Part shown: positions 25,579-32,752 of the stretch, in pieces | Layout of the letters: each line of letters opens with the position of its first letter | Position numbering within the stretch: position 1 is the first letter of the stretch | Source of the DNA: Mesorhizobium sp. | GTDB taxonomy: Bacteria; Pseudomonadota; Alphaproteobacteria; Rhizobiales; Rhizobiaceae | Assembly: GCA_004020365.1 (NCBI GenBank) | Contig: SAQR01000022.1 | Coordinates: forward strand, 1-64,000 | Length of the DNA stretch: 64,000 bases | Reading direction: 5' to 3' | Notes under the pieces: generated by a model | Seen by the model: the letters and a program-made list of their open reading frames with translations, nothing else | What the model was told of the DNA's origin: nothing | The model's database searches: none | Translations under genes and position numbers: made by a program

Positions 25579-25673
25579 TGCTGCATTTGTGACCGGGTGT
25601 ACCGCGACCTGTGACGCTAAGAAGTCTACACGAGTTCAGCCCGTCTCGGCCCACTACGTTTGGATAAAGCTCA

Positions 25674-26213
25674 ATGCTTTACGGTTCCATTGAGTTCACC
25701 TATGCGGAGCCATTCGCTAATGCATTGGTCGCTAATGGTGCGTTTCGCTCATGGGTGCTACGACGAACCAAGTTCGCGGCATCGGCAGATCAGGCGCGGC
25801 TCATGCACAACGAGATGCGGGCGCAGCGAAGCAGCAGCTCCGCAACTTGGTGGCGTTCGCATTACACCGAGACGTGCCGCTGTCAGGGGTGTAGCGGGCA
25901 AGAAACCGACATCTTGGCGATCTTTGAGGTGTTGCCCCGCACGCGCTTTGGGCTGCATTTCGAGGTCAAGCAGCCTGCCGACAAGTTCCCAACTAAGCGG
26001 GATCAGGCAGCCAACTACGCACTCCGCGCCAAGTGTTGGTCGACATCAGCGCCAAAGTCAGTAGTGCCGCATGACGATGCTGCAACGGTCTTACTTTGCA
26101 GCGCCCTGAGGATGTTAGAATACGCACCGCACCTGCCAAAGTTCGGGACTGTGATCACGTTCGAGGAAATCGCAATGACCTTTCCGCAAGCCACTTTCCG
26201 GTCTCCCTCCTAG
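25674..26213 (+). CDS. Hypothetical protein, possible PD-(D/E)XK nuclease fold
   Basis: The 179-residue product has QETDILAIFEVLPRTRFGLH then FEVKQPADKF and DQAANYALRAKCW. Asp plus E-x-K on adjacent predicted strands, then a Q-x8-RA helix, fits the PD-(D/E)XK pattern of nuclease-like proteins. Its C-terminus ends HLPKFGTVITFEEIAMTF. The start at 25674 is the first ATG. The nuclease suggestion is motif-level inference only. Neighbouring genes are also of unknown function. Confidence 0.45.
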   Translation: MLYGSIEFTYAEPFANALVANGAFRSWVLRRTKFAASADQARLMHNEMRAQRSSSSATWWRSHYTETCRCQGCSGQETDILAIFEVLPRTRFGLHFEVKQPADKFPTKRDQAANYALRAKCWSTSAPKSVVPHDDAATVLLCSALRMLEYAPHLPKFGTVITFEEIAMTFPQATFRSPS

Positions 26214-26245
26214 GGTCCGTCAAGGTCGAAGGCAAAAGCCCCTGC

Positions 26246-26566
26246 TCAGTTCTCATCCTTCCAGATCACCCGCCGCACTGTCCTTATTTCGGCCAGCCGC
26301 CTGACGCGAATGCCCTGCCGCTCCCGACCTGTTGGGTTTTGCGTCTCGACATGCATGAAATCGTGCTTTCCGCATCGCTCGCAGCTCATTCTGCTTCCCA
26401 CCAGCTCCGCCTCAATGTCCCCGAAGATCTCCTTCAGGTCCCCCGGCTGGTACCAGCGCTTTACGTTGCAGAGCCCACATTGGACGCGCACAAGCTGCCC
26501 GACCTCGTGGGCATTGCTGAGCTTCCATTCGCTGCCGCGCTTAGGTCTTCCACCAGTGTCAGGCAT
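26246..26566 (-). CDS. Zinc-ribbon hypothetical protein
   Basis: A 106-residue protein with two CxxC pairs, VQCGLCNVKRWYQPGDL and MSCERCGKHDFMHVE, spaced about 35 residues apart as in four-Cys zinc ribbons. It lacks membrane segments. It is divergent from the small-gene unit at 26698 and shares its upstream region, which contains a LexA box at 26620, so it too might respond to DNA damage. The family resembles the Cys-pair protein at 4400-4693 only in layout. Confidence 0.5.
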   Translation of the reverse strand: MPDTGGRPKRGSEWKLSNAHEVGQLVRVQCGLCNVKRWYQPGDLKEIFGDIEAELVGSRMSCERCGKHDFMHVETQNPTGRERQGIRVRRLAEIRTVRRVIWKDEN

Positions 26567-26619
26567 GACCCAAAATAGGAACTCATTCCTCTCCTGGTCA
26601 ATTCGCCCTTGACATTTAT

Positions 26620-26634
26620 GTTCTCTTTTTGTTC
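26620..26634. promoter_or_regulatory. LexA (SOS) box GTTC-N7-GTTC
   Basis: GTTCTCTTTTTGTTC matches exactly the direct-repeat operator GTTC-N7-GTTC established for alphaproteobacterial LexA. It lies immediately after a TTGACA hexamer (26609-26614), so bound LexA would cover the promoter of the unit starting at 26698. It is also 54 bp upstream of the divergent gene starting at 26566. Confidence 0.7.
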
Positions 26635-26697
26635 ACTGCAGGAACAACTTGACGCACGCTCCGCACCGCGCCGTGCGAGCCGCTAGGAGGAACGGCA

Positions 26698-26907
26698 ATG
26701 GGCATTTTGCATCTGGACGAAGAATCCAAGGCCGAACTGCATTCCGAGGCGGTCAAGCTGATGGCTTGGTATGACAGCCCACTTGAGACGGTGAAGGCGC
26801 TCATGGCCTACAACTGTGAGCTTGAGACGAAGATACTCGCCATGCTCTACCGGCATCCGGGGGTGGCAACTGTCAGCTACGACGACACGCCGGTTGTGTT
26901 GGGGTGA
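26698..26907 (+). CDS. Small helical protein, first gene of a putative SOS unit
   Basis: ATG 26698 follows a strong AGGAGG ribosome binding site. The 69-residue product is acidic and helical (MGILHLDEESKAELHSEAVK, LETVKALMAYNCELETKIL) with one Cys. It overlaps the next frame by four bases (GTGA) and lies 64 bp behind the LexA box. No family recognised. Confidence 0.6.
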   Translation: MGILHLDEESKAELHSEAVKLMAWYDSPLETVKALMAYNCELETKILAMLYRHPGVATVSYDDTPVVLG

Positions 26908-27230
26908 CAACCACAGTCATGCAGGACCTTATCACCTTTTTAGAAGCCAACTCGGCGCTGGTGCCGGCGAACCCGGCCGTCTTTGCGACCTTTGCCGTTC
27001 TCTTCGGCGGCGGGGGCTTCCTAGTCGGCCGCTACTTGCTGATTGAGCGTATCGCCAATCTGGAGAGCCGAATAGCAAGACGTGATGAGGAAATCGCAGA
27101 CCTAAAGGGCGAACAGAAAGCTCCAAAGCGGGAAATGTCGATGGTGCCTTTGATCGGTGCCACTGCGGTTTATCCCAGTGAACCTGCTGCCCAACTCCCC
27201 GGCCAGCGGAAAGGCAACCAACGTGTCTGA
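26904..27230 (+). CDS. Small membrane-anchored coiled-coil protein
   Basis: The product starts at GTG 26904 (or ATG 26919, MQDLITFLEA). It has one hydrophobic segment (FATFAVLFGGGGFLVGRYLL), then a heptad-like stretch (IERIANLESRIARRDEEIAD), suggesting a single-pass protein with a short coiled coil facing the cytoplasm. The layout resembles small phage-type Rz-like or toxin-associated proteins, but no identity is claimed. The frame overlaps both neighbours, consistent with translational coupling. Confidence 0.55.
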   Translation: MTTTVMQDLITFLEANSALVPANPAVFATFAVLFGGGGFLVGRYLLIERIANLESRIARRDEEIADLKGEQKAPKREMSMVPLIGATAVYPSEPAAQLPGQRKGNQRV

Positions 27231-27486
27231 GAACATTCTCCCACAGCAGAAGACCCCTAAACTCATCGTGGTCACTGCCTTTGACCGCGACGAGAGCGGC
27301 GACCTTCAGCCTGTCTTTGGGCCGGCCGAGCAGCAGACCGAAGACCGAGCAATAAGAACCGCCAAGGGTCTGGCGGCGAAACACGCCGGTGTGATTGCAT
27401 GGTCGCGCGAAGCCAATCCGGCGCTTGGAGAATACGGGGAGCCGAAGACGCTCTTCGTTGGCGGTGACGTGCCCGACATGGAGTGA
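27223..27486 (+). CDS. Small hypothetical protein in the putative SOS unit
   Basis: GTG 27223 (VSENILPQQKTPKLIVVTAF) overlaps the preceding stop by eight bases and has AAAGG upstream. The 87-residue product is soluble and mixed alpha/beta, with DRDESGDLQPVFGPAEQQTE and IRTAKGLAAKHAGVIAWSRE. The latter resembles small phage-like or DUF proteins carrying an A-W-S-R motif. An upstream GTG at 27157 is less likely. Function unknown. Confidence 0.5.
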   Translation: MSENILPQQKTPKLIVVTAFDRDESGDLQPVFGPAEQQTEDRAIRTAKGLAAKHAGVIAWSREANPALGEYGEPKTLFVGGDVPDME

Positions 27487-27704
27487 AGAGGTGGCTCTTG
27501 CTCAGATGGGAGGATCATAGGGTGAGGAACGAACTGACCCGCCTTCCAGATGCAATGGAGCCCGTCACGCGCCCCGGCATTCAACACCATCGGTGCGAGC
27601 ATCCCGGCTGCTGCAAGAATGCAGGATGGGGCTTTGCCAAGCCCAGGCAGACGCCGCACTGGTTCTGTTTCGAGCACCGCGCCGACGGCGAGCGCTTCCT
27701 CTGA
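27483..27704 (+). CDS. Small putative zinc-binding protein
   Basis: GTG 27483 overlaps the previous stop (GTGA). The 73-residue product has C-x4-C (HHRCEHPGCCKN) and HWFCFEHRADGE, giving Cys/His ligands like small zinc-binding proteins common in rhizobia and their phages. It is the fourth and last gene in the overlapping series behind the LexA box. No catalytic function inferred. Confidence 0.55.
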   Translation: MKRWLLLRWEDHRVRNELTRLPDAMEPVTRPGIQHHRCEHPGCCKNAGWGFAKPRQTPHWFCFEHRADGERFL

Positions 27705-27761
27705 GGCCCCAGGCATGGTCTAATTCAGTCGGAGATTCCATCTCACGGCGCCAGACGAGAC

Positions 27762-28334
27762 ATGCTTCCAACGATGATGAGCCTTTTAACACGATTCACC
27801 GCCCTTGCCGTCAGCGCGGCGTGTTTGCCTTCGGCATCTTATGCAGATTTGCGCAACAATCAGCAGATTGAAGACGCATGTTACCCTATTGCTGCGGCTA
27901 ATGAAGCGCTCGCCAGGATGCCTACCTTTCAGACGACGTGGAACGTCGTGATCAAGATGTTCCACAACAAACGCAAGGTGATGTATGAAGAGACGGTCTT
28001 TGACAATGGCATCGCGTACAAGCGGAGCGCACCTTCCGGGCCTTGGCGCAGCACGCCGTACAGTATCGTTGACAATGTCCGCCGTTCGGATTGTCACCGG
28101 CTGCGCGAAGAGGTGCTGGATGGTGTAAACACGGCAGTTATCTTCTATAGGAAACATTACCCCGAGTATGATCCGCGATATTATCGCTGCACCATCTGGG
28201 TTGAGATTCCAGAATACAGGAACCGGAAATCGGATTGCGTGAGCGTTGATCCCGTCGAGGTTGTAGAGATAAAGCTGCGCTGGTCCTATCGGACGGACAT
28301 CAAGGCACCAGTGATAGCCCCGGATGATCGCTGA
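27762..28334 (+). CDS. Secreted hypothetical protein, 190 residues
   Basis: An N-terminal signal peptide (LLTRFTALAVSAACLPSASYA) precedes about 160 residues rich in aromatic and charged residues. Three to four cysteines (DACYPIA, RSDCHRL, YYRCTIW, KSDCVSV) are suited to periplasmic disulfides. The N-terminal mature part contains NEALARMPTFQTTWNVVIKM. A periplasmic location is predicted. No family recognised. The coding sequence has lower GC than the core genes. Confidence 0.5.
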   Translation: MLPTMMSLLTRFTALAVSAACLPSASYADLRNNQQIEDACYPIAAANEALARMPTFQTTWNVVIKMFHNKRKVMYEETVFDNGIAYKRSAPSGPWRSTPYSIVDNVRRSDCHRLREEVLDGVNTAVIFYRKHYPEYDPRYYRCTIWVEIPEYRNRKSDCVSVDPVEVVEIKLRWSYRTDIKAPVIAPDDR

Positions 28335-28365
28335 GCTTCTGTCGATGCTAAGGACAAGTCTGCCT

Positions 28366-29268
28366 TCATCGCCTCTTCGTGGATTCATCCCAGAAATCCT
28401 GCAGCGACGCATGCCGAAGGTCTTCCTCTCCCCTCAGGTGCTTCACGCGGGCTTTGATGCCCGGCTTGACCCACTGCGTTGCCGGCCGCTTTGGCATGTC
28501 CTCGGGCGGTGGCCCGGCATGTTCCTGGACGCGCTTCCAAAGCCGCTCCCGCATCCCGCGATTGACGCTGACGAAGGCGCTGCCAGCGTATTTCCTGGTG
28601 CCAGGTTCAGCTAGGAGGGCGAATGCCGGCTTGCCCCTCTCACGCTCGACGCCAAGCAGCTCGAACTCGCCGACTGTAAAGCACTTGGTCTTCAGTCAGT
28701 TGGTCGTCGGGCCGCTGCGATACTTGGAGTCCGAACGCTTCGAGACCATCCCCTCCAGGCCGGCCTTATCGAGGAGATGATAGATCGCGTCTGCGTCGCC
28801 GGGCAGCGCCTCGCTGAACTGGATACGGCTGACGGAGCCTATGAGGCCGGCCAGGATTTCCCGCCTTTCCTCCAGCTCCATGTCGCGTAAGTCGTGGCCA
28901 TTCAGGTGCAGCAGGTCGAACGCGACGAAGTAAAGATCGTGCTGGCGCTGGGTGATCGCCTTGCGCAGCTCGGCATAGTCCGAATGGCCCTCCTTGTTGA
29001 GAACGATCACTTCGCCATCGACGATTACGCGCTGAACATTCAGCCCCTTGGCTGTCTCGGCCAGGTCGCGATACTTAGCTGTCCAATCAAGACCCCGCCT
29101 GGTGAAGATGCGAACCTCCCCGTTGTCGATGAGGATTTGAGAGCGGTAGCCGTCGAATTTGACCTCGTGAGTCCACCCGTCTCCGTGGGGCGGCTTGGCC
29201 ACCAAGGTAGGCATCATCGGAGGAATGAACTCTAACCGGCCAGCACCGGCAGTCACTCGTTTACGCAC
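28366..29268 (-). pseudogene. ATP-dependent DNA ligase (LigD ligase domain), copy B, single opal codon
   Basis: Read from 29268, one frame covers 301 codons with the ligase core: EVKFDGYR (nucleotidyl Lys at residue 37), RRGLDWTAKYRDL, IVDGEVIVL, FDLLHLNG and AGLEGMVSKR. Only TGA at 28696-28698 (codon 191) interrupts it, where copy A has TGG (TNWLKTK). The remaining 110 codons (LKTKCFTVGEFELLGV to FWDESTKRR) are open. So either a recent nonsense mutation or a sequencing error inactivates it. Intact relatives act in non-homologous end joining with Ku; no ku gene is seen here. Confidence 0.85.
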
Positions 29269-29482
29269 AGGTTCGAGTCTAGGCTCATCCGATTTGATGG
29301 CTAGGGGAACGGACCATGACCATTTTACTAAATTAGAAATGATGCATGAAGTGGCCTATCATTCGCCTCAGCCGGCGAACGAACCCCAATTGCCCCCCCG
29401 CTGGTCAGGCCCGGCGGCCCGATAGTCGCCCCCCAAGTGGCTGTCGGGCCGTCCCCTATCAGAGTACGCACGGTAGCGACCA
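28366..29482. repeat. About 1.1-kb dispersed duplicate, copy B
   Basis: Same-orientation counterpart of 4768-5795, covering the ligase and about 200 bp of upstream flank. Shared words include ggggaacgga, actaaatta and ctgtcgggccgtcc. This copy retains about 35 ligase codons lost in copy A, so it is nearer the ancestral state. Confidence 0.65.
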
Positions 29483-29484
29483 AC

Positions 29485-29673
29485 GTGAGCCGAGATCGAA
29501 CCAACAACCCCGCAACCGGGATCAAGGGCAAGCGCCACGGGCCGCCTGCCAACGACGAAGCAGAGCATTTCGAGTTCTGCCCCATTTGTGGCCAGGCGTT
29601 CGACAAGCGGAACCTTGGTGAGGTGCTGCATCATTATCTCCCCGACCATGAGCCGTTGAAACTCGATGGATAA
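29485..29673 (+). CDS. Small C2H2-like zinc-binding protein
   Basis: The core EFCPICGQAFDKRNLGEVLH followed by HYLPDHEPL has C-x2-C and two or three His in zinc-finger-like spacing. Small proteins of this type are frequent in rhizobia. GTG 29485 gives 62 residues. An upstream GTG at 29437 adds 16 residues, but that stretch lies in the duplicated ligase flank, so the shorter start is preferred. Function unknown; a DNA- or protein-binding role is inference. Confidence 0.5.
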   Translation: MSRDRTNNPATGIKGKRHGPPANDEAEHFEFCPICGQAFDKRNLGEVLHHYLPDHEPLKLDG

Positions 29674-29699
29674 GTGAACCGTCGTTCGCACGGATTAGG

Positions 29700-29918
29700 T
29701 CATCCAGCATCGTGACCGGTTTCAACCAGATGGTACCGGAAGTTATTGCGAATGTGGCCGTTGAAGAAGCGACCCTTGGCGAAGGCGGCTCGGAACTCGG
29801 CGAAGGTCTCCGGCGGCACGTCCTCGAACTGGTAGCATTTACCGCTGGCCACGAACCACACAGAGAGGGTTCTGCGTTCCGGATCGTATTCCGTTTTGCG
29901 TATCGAGGTGGACGGCAT
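29700..29918 (-). CDS. KTSC-domain protein
   Basis: The 72-residue product MPSTSIRKTEYDPERRTLSV then WFVASGKCYQFEDVP, FAEFRAAFAKGRFFNGHIRN is a complete KTSC domain: beta strand, K-x-YQF, then a short helix and FF/FN-x-I-R. It lacks a signal peptide, unlike the KTSC protein at 25219-25578. The longer in-frame start at 29993 seems less likely. It lies 34 bp downstream of the small gene at 29953-30138 on the same strand. Confidence 0.65.
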   Translation of the reverse strand: MPSTSIRKTEYDPERRTLSVWFVASGKCYQFEDVPPETFAEFRAAFAKGRFFNGHIRNNFRYHLVETGHDAG

Positions 29919-29952
29919 GACGTTCACGCCTTGGTTCGGCCGGGAGCGCCAG

Positions 29953-30138
29953 CTATGGAGTTTCGTCCCGACCGGCCTTACCAATCGCCTCAAGCAATGA
30001 AGCGAGGGTTGGCGTCAGTTCTGGTTCGACCTTCAGCCCAAACAGCTTGTTTGCGTGACGACGATAGTCTTCGGTACTGACCATCTCCCGAAAGGCTTCG
30101 GCAAGGGTCTTATGGCCCGCTGCATCACGCTTTGCCAT
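29953..30138 (-). CDS. Small helical hypothetical protein
   Basis: A 61-residue soluble product, MAKRDAAGHKTLAEAFREMV then STEDYRRHANKLFGLKVEPE, predicted mostly helical. An in-frame ATG at 30159 would add seven residues. It is immediately upstream of the KTSC-domain gene and probably cotranscribed. No family recognised. Confidence 0.45.
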   Translation of the reverse strand: MAKRDAAGHKTLAEAFREMVSTEDYRRHANKLFGLKVEPELTPTLASLLEAIGKAGRDETP

Positions 30139-30316
30139 GTCTGCATGTCCCAACCCCACCCCTGCCGGAACCCGCAGGTCACGGAATGGTTCCGTTAGGG
30201 GTCAGGAATATTAGGACTGGCTGATCAACCCACAGCCATCAGAGGATCATTCGCGAACGTCGAAGGCTACCGCGCGCCCAAATGCCGGAGCCACTTCCAC
30301 GATAAACACGATCAGA

Positions 30317-30511
30317 TCACAGTCGGTCACTTCCCAATGGGGGGCCATCTTCGCGCACCGCTGCTATGGTGGCCTTAACGGAGACGATTCCGCCGTATGG
30401 GGCTGCCTCGATGACCTGCATAACAAGGTCCTGGACTGTGCGCCCGCCGTTCGTCTTAACGTCCACCCGAGGGTCTCCCCGGTCACTGCCCCAAGTTACT
30501 ATGTGGTGCAC
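30317..30511 (-). CDS. Possible small protein, weak support
   Basis: From GTG 30511 the frame reads VHHIVTWGSDRGDPRVDVKT then NGGRTVQDLVMQVIEAAPYG, a balanced composition without odd residues. It ends after GPPLGSDRL. The longer frame to 30784 is Ser/Pro/Arg-rich and probably not coding. No ribosome binding site or family is evident, so this is only a candidate. Confidence 0.25.
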   Translation of the reverse strand: MHHIVTWGSDRGDPRVDVKTNGGRTVQDLVMQVIEAAPYGGIVSVKATIAAVREDGPPLGSDRL

Positions 30512-30552
30512 TTTGCGGGAAGAAATCAATGTACGGAATCGTACGAAGAAAC

Positions 30553-30640
30553 GGGTCGGAATGTTTGGTAGAAATTTCTGAGCGGGGGATCGGATTACCA
30601 GCTCGCGCGACGACCCCCCGTGCCCCCTCGGTCGCTGAAC
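30553..30640. repeat. Imperfect direct repeat, copy 1
   Basis: Shares gggtcggaat, atcggatta(c/a)cag and the exact 18-mer cccccgtgccccctcggt with 31092-31183, in the same order and orientation over about 90 bp. Both lie in a gene-poor 1.3-kb stretch to the left of the integrative-element genes. Confidence 0.5.
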
Positions 30641-31450
30641 GGGCGCTGAAGATGGCGCTCTGGGTCGGCTAGACCTTCGGGGTTCCGTGACGGTAAATGA
30701 GCAGCGGGGACCGGGTGGGGGGCTTGGGGTTAGTCCCCGCTGCTTTGAGCTGCCTTCGTCGGGGTGCAGTGGCAGCACAACCAAATAGTGACTGAGCGAT
30801 GAGAGGACCCAGACAGCGGAGCCTTGGACACCCTGTCAGTCTTACACCGGCTAGTGCCGCCCCCCAAGGCCACCCGGGCAGGTGTCTCAAGCGTGCGGCC
30901 GGGGACGGACCCTCAAAGATTACGACTTCCGTAACCCCAGCCTACACACCCGGCCTGACGCGCGTGCCCACCCAAATGACCCCAGCGTCAAGCGACAGGT
31001 CATTAGTAGCCGATATAGATCGCCCCCAAATCGGCCGCTTGAGCTAGCTCGGATAGACAATTCGGGTGAGCGGGTTCAACGGGGTCAAAAGGAGGGGTCG
31101 GAATATCCGGGCCAAATTTTCTTACGACCCATCGGATAACAGGCTCACGCGTGGCACCCCCCGTGCCCCCTCGGTTCCACCACGTTCATTGAAACCGCTG
31201 ACGGAAATGTGCCCGGCTCATAGTTGCGGTTCCGACTGGTCCCTCAGGGTTGAGAAACGCCCGATAACCTGCAATTCGGGCAGGACAGACACCTGGACCT
31301 GTAGCCGGGTCTTCAAGCAAGATTAGGCCGGCCCCTGGGTGCCGTGAAGTACGACATCCTACAGCGTAGACAGCGCGTGCACGCCCTTCAAGAGCGCAAC
31401 CCGAAGGGGTACCTGCCGCTATCTCCCTCGCGAGGAGAGCCTTTCCTTGC
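30641..31450. other. Gene-poor stretch left of the integrative element genes
   Basis: No convincing gene is seen. The second copy of the 90-bp imperfect direct repeat lies at 31092-31183. Short frames on both strands are Pro/Arg/Ser-rich and look non-coding. A small RNA or an element end could be here, but neither could be demonstrated. Confidence 0.4.
31092..31183. repeat. Imperfect direct repeat, copy 2
   Basis: Counterpart of 30553-30640. The exact shared core is cccccgtgccccctcggt. The copies are about 540 bp apart and bracket a gene-free stretch left of the ClpP-class gene. Confidence 0.5.
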
Positions 31451-32209
31451 CTACTCATCCCCCCAATCATACTCGCCGTTCAGATAGAAGATATCTGGAT
31501 CTTGACCCAATGCAGCCTTCCTCGGACGTGAGGCATTGTGCTGGACGAACTGAACCACCTTGTACAAATCGTGCTCCTTCTCATCTTCATACTCAACGTC
31601 AACGTGGTAGACCCTGTTGAACAGCGTCGAGATTTCTTCACTGTCGATGATGAAGTCAGAAGTCGGATATCCGGAAACCAATTGTTCCAGGGCGTCGAAG
31701 TCATGCGCTTTCCTGAGGGTACGGAAATCCCTATTAAGCCTTTCGGCATAGGCTTTGAGGGTACTCTCCGCCAAGTGGCTTGACGTGGCGTTAGCCACAA
31801 CCGTCGTCTTGGGAGCGAGGGGCCCGAACTCACTCGACTTCCCCACCCAGATCTCTCCGGTACCGGCGCACATGAGAGTTCCAGCACCCTTGCAAGGGCC
31901 TAGGGCGAAGATGCCGGTCCCGTGCCAGTACTTACCATTCAGATAGCGCATCATCTTATAGGCGACCTCAGCACTCCCCCCAGTAGTGATAAGGAAAATA
32001 AACAAGTTTTTTCCCGGATCCTTCCGCTCCTCAGTCTCCATAGTGACACGATTAAGCGCCTCATGATCAATCTCCGAGTTAATATACAGCAAATCGGCAT
32101 CCCATGCGTCAGCAAGACCATTGGCGGCATTCTCCAGTCGTTCAAAAAGCTGCAATGTTTCGACCTTTCCATCTCGATATACCGATGCACCACTGCGCCG
32201 GCTTCGCAT
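31451..32209 (-). CDS. ClpP-class (SDH-type) protein with Ser-to-Gly at the expected nucleophile
   Basis: Its fold resembles the serine dehydrogenase proteinase/ClpP group: strand NLFIFLITTGGSAEVAYKMM forms the oxyanion side. The family motif CK-S-AG-T-L appears as GPCKGAGTLMCAGTGEI, followed by SSEFGPLAPK. The usual catalytic Ser is Gly108 (codon GGT at 31888-31886, one transition from AGT). It is therefore predicted to be catalytically dead, or to use another residue. At 252 residues it lacks a signal peptide and is cytoplasmic. It is the last element gene on the left, and copies of a 13-bp motif lie upstream. Confidence 0.7.
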   Translation of the reverse strand: MRSRRSGASVYRDGKVETLQLFERLENAANGLADAWDADLLYINSEIDHEALNRVTMETEERKDPGKNLFIFLITTGGSAEVAYKMMRYLNGKYWHGTGIFALGPCKGAGTLMCAGTGEIWVGKSSEFGPLAPKTTVVANATSSHLAESTLKAYAERLNRDFRTLRKAHDFDALEQLVSGYPTSDFIIDSEEISTLFNRVYHVDVEYEDEKEHDLYKVVQFVQHNASRPRKAALGQDPDIFYLNGEYDWGDE

Positions 32210-32254
32210 GTGAGATGGAGATGCCTTTTCGGTATTGCTATAGCTATCGTTGTC

Positions 32255-32267
32255 TTGCCCTATAGTA
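32255..32267. promoter_or_regulatory. 13-bp motif, copy 1 (TTGCCCTATAGTA)
   Basis: Lies 46 bp upstream of the ClpP-class gene start at 32209. Related words lie at 32283-32295, 32429-32441 and 38171-38183. The core CCTATAG contains the palindrome CTATAG, so orientation is ambiguous. Either a shared operator or promoter elements. Confidence 0.45.
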
Positions 32268-32282
32268 ATAGGTTTCTAGTTC

Positions 32283-32295
32283 TTTTCCTATAGTA
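32283..32295. promoter_or_regulatory. 13-bp motif, copy 2 (TTTTCCTATAGTA)
   Basis: Second copy, 28 bp from the first start-to-start, also upstream of the ClpP-class gene. This spacing is near three helical turns, suiting cooperative repressor binding. Confidence 0.45.
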
Positions 32296-32428
32296 CTCGA
32301 CCTGGATGCTTTGGAAATCATTCCCAAATGATGTGACCCGATCCACCGAGGTTAACTCATGTCCAAATTCAATCCCCTCCTGCCTGAGACCGCGGCTTAT
32401 GCAGCCGATCCGGCTTCGGCATTTATAC

Positions 32429-32441
32429 TTGCCCTATGGTA
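32429..32441. promoter_or_regulatory. 13-bp motif, copy 3 (TTGCCCTATGGTA)
   Basis: Differs from copy 1 at one base. It lies in the 540-bp interval between the ClpP-class gene and the HTH gene at 32753-33247. That interval otherwise holds no supported gene. Confidence 0.4.
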
Positions 32442-32752
32442 AGGTTCAGAAGGCCGATCCGTGAGTTCAGAGCTTGAGGCTGATACCTCAGACGCACGCT
32501 GAGTGCTGCAGTGCCGTTGCTGCGAATGATCCACCGAGCAGGAGATCTTCAACCCCTCGCAGCGCTTCCCTGCAACTCACTGGCACGTGCATCGCCGGGG
32601 CTCTGCCGAGGTGGCGGTGGCCCTGGTGTTGGCAGCGCCGACGTCTCGCGACTGAAAGAACCGACCGAGCCGGTTGGCCGCCACTGCGGACGCAACCTGA
32701 GGTGCGGGCGATAGGGGGTGGCCGCCACATACCGCACAATTATTTCACTGGG

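Larger units (their letters stand above)
32210..32752. other. Regulatory-looking interval in the integrative element
   Basis: About 540 bp between the ClpP-class gene and the HTH gene, both on the minus strand. It contains three copies of the 13-bp TTnCCCTATrGTA-like word. Longer frames here (for example on the plus strand from 32474) run antisense over the HTH gene and look like shadows. No other gene is supported. Confidence 0.4.

Noticed and set aside
28696-28698. TGA in ligase copy B as a recoded (selenocysteine) codon
   Set aside because: Copy A has Trp (TGG) at this site and no selenocysteine insertion structure is evident. A nonsense mutation or sequence error is simpler.
31158-31175. 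Possible left attachment site matching the tRNA-Leu 3' end
   Set aside because: The segment cccccgtgccccctcggt shares only gtgcccc with the tRNA 3' end (tggtgcccctagccgggatc). That is too short to be an att site.
32359-32442. Tiny frame MSKFNPLLPETAAYAADPAS...
   Set aside because: It has balanced composition and starts with ATG, but only 27 codons, a weak ribosome site, and it ends inside the 13-bp motif at 32429. Not enough support.
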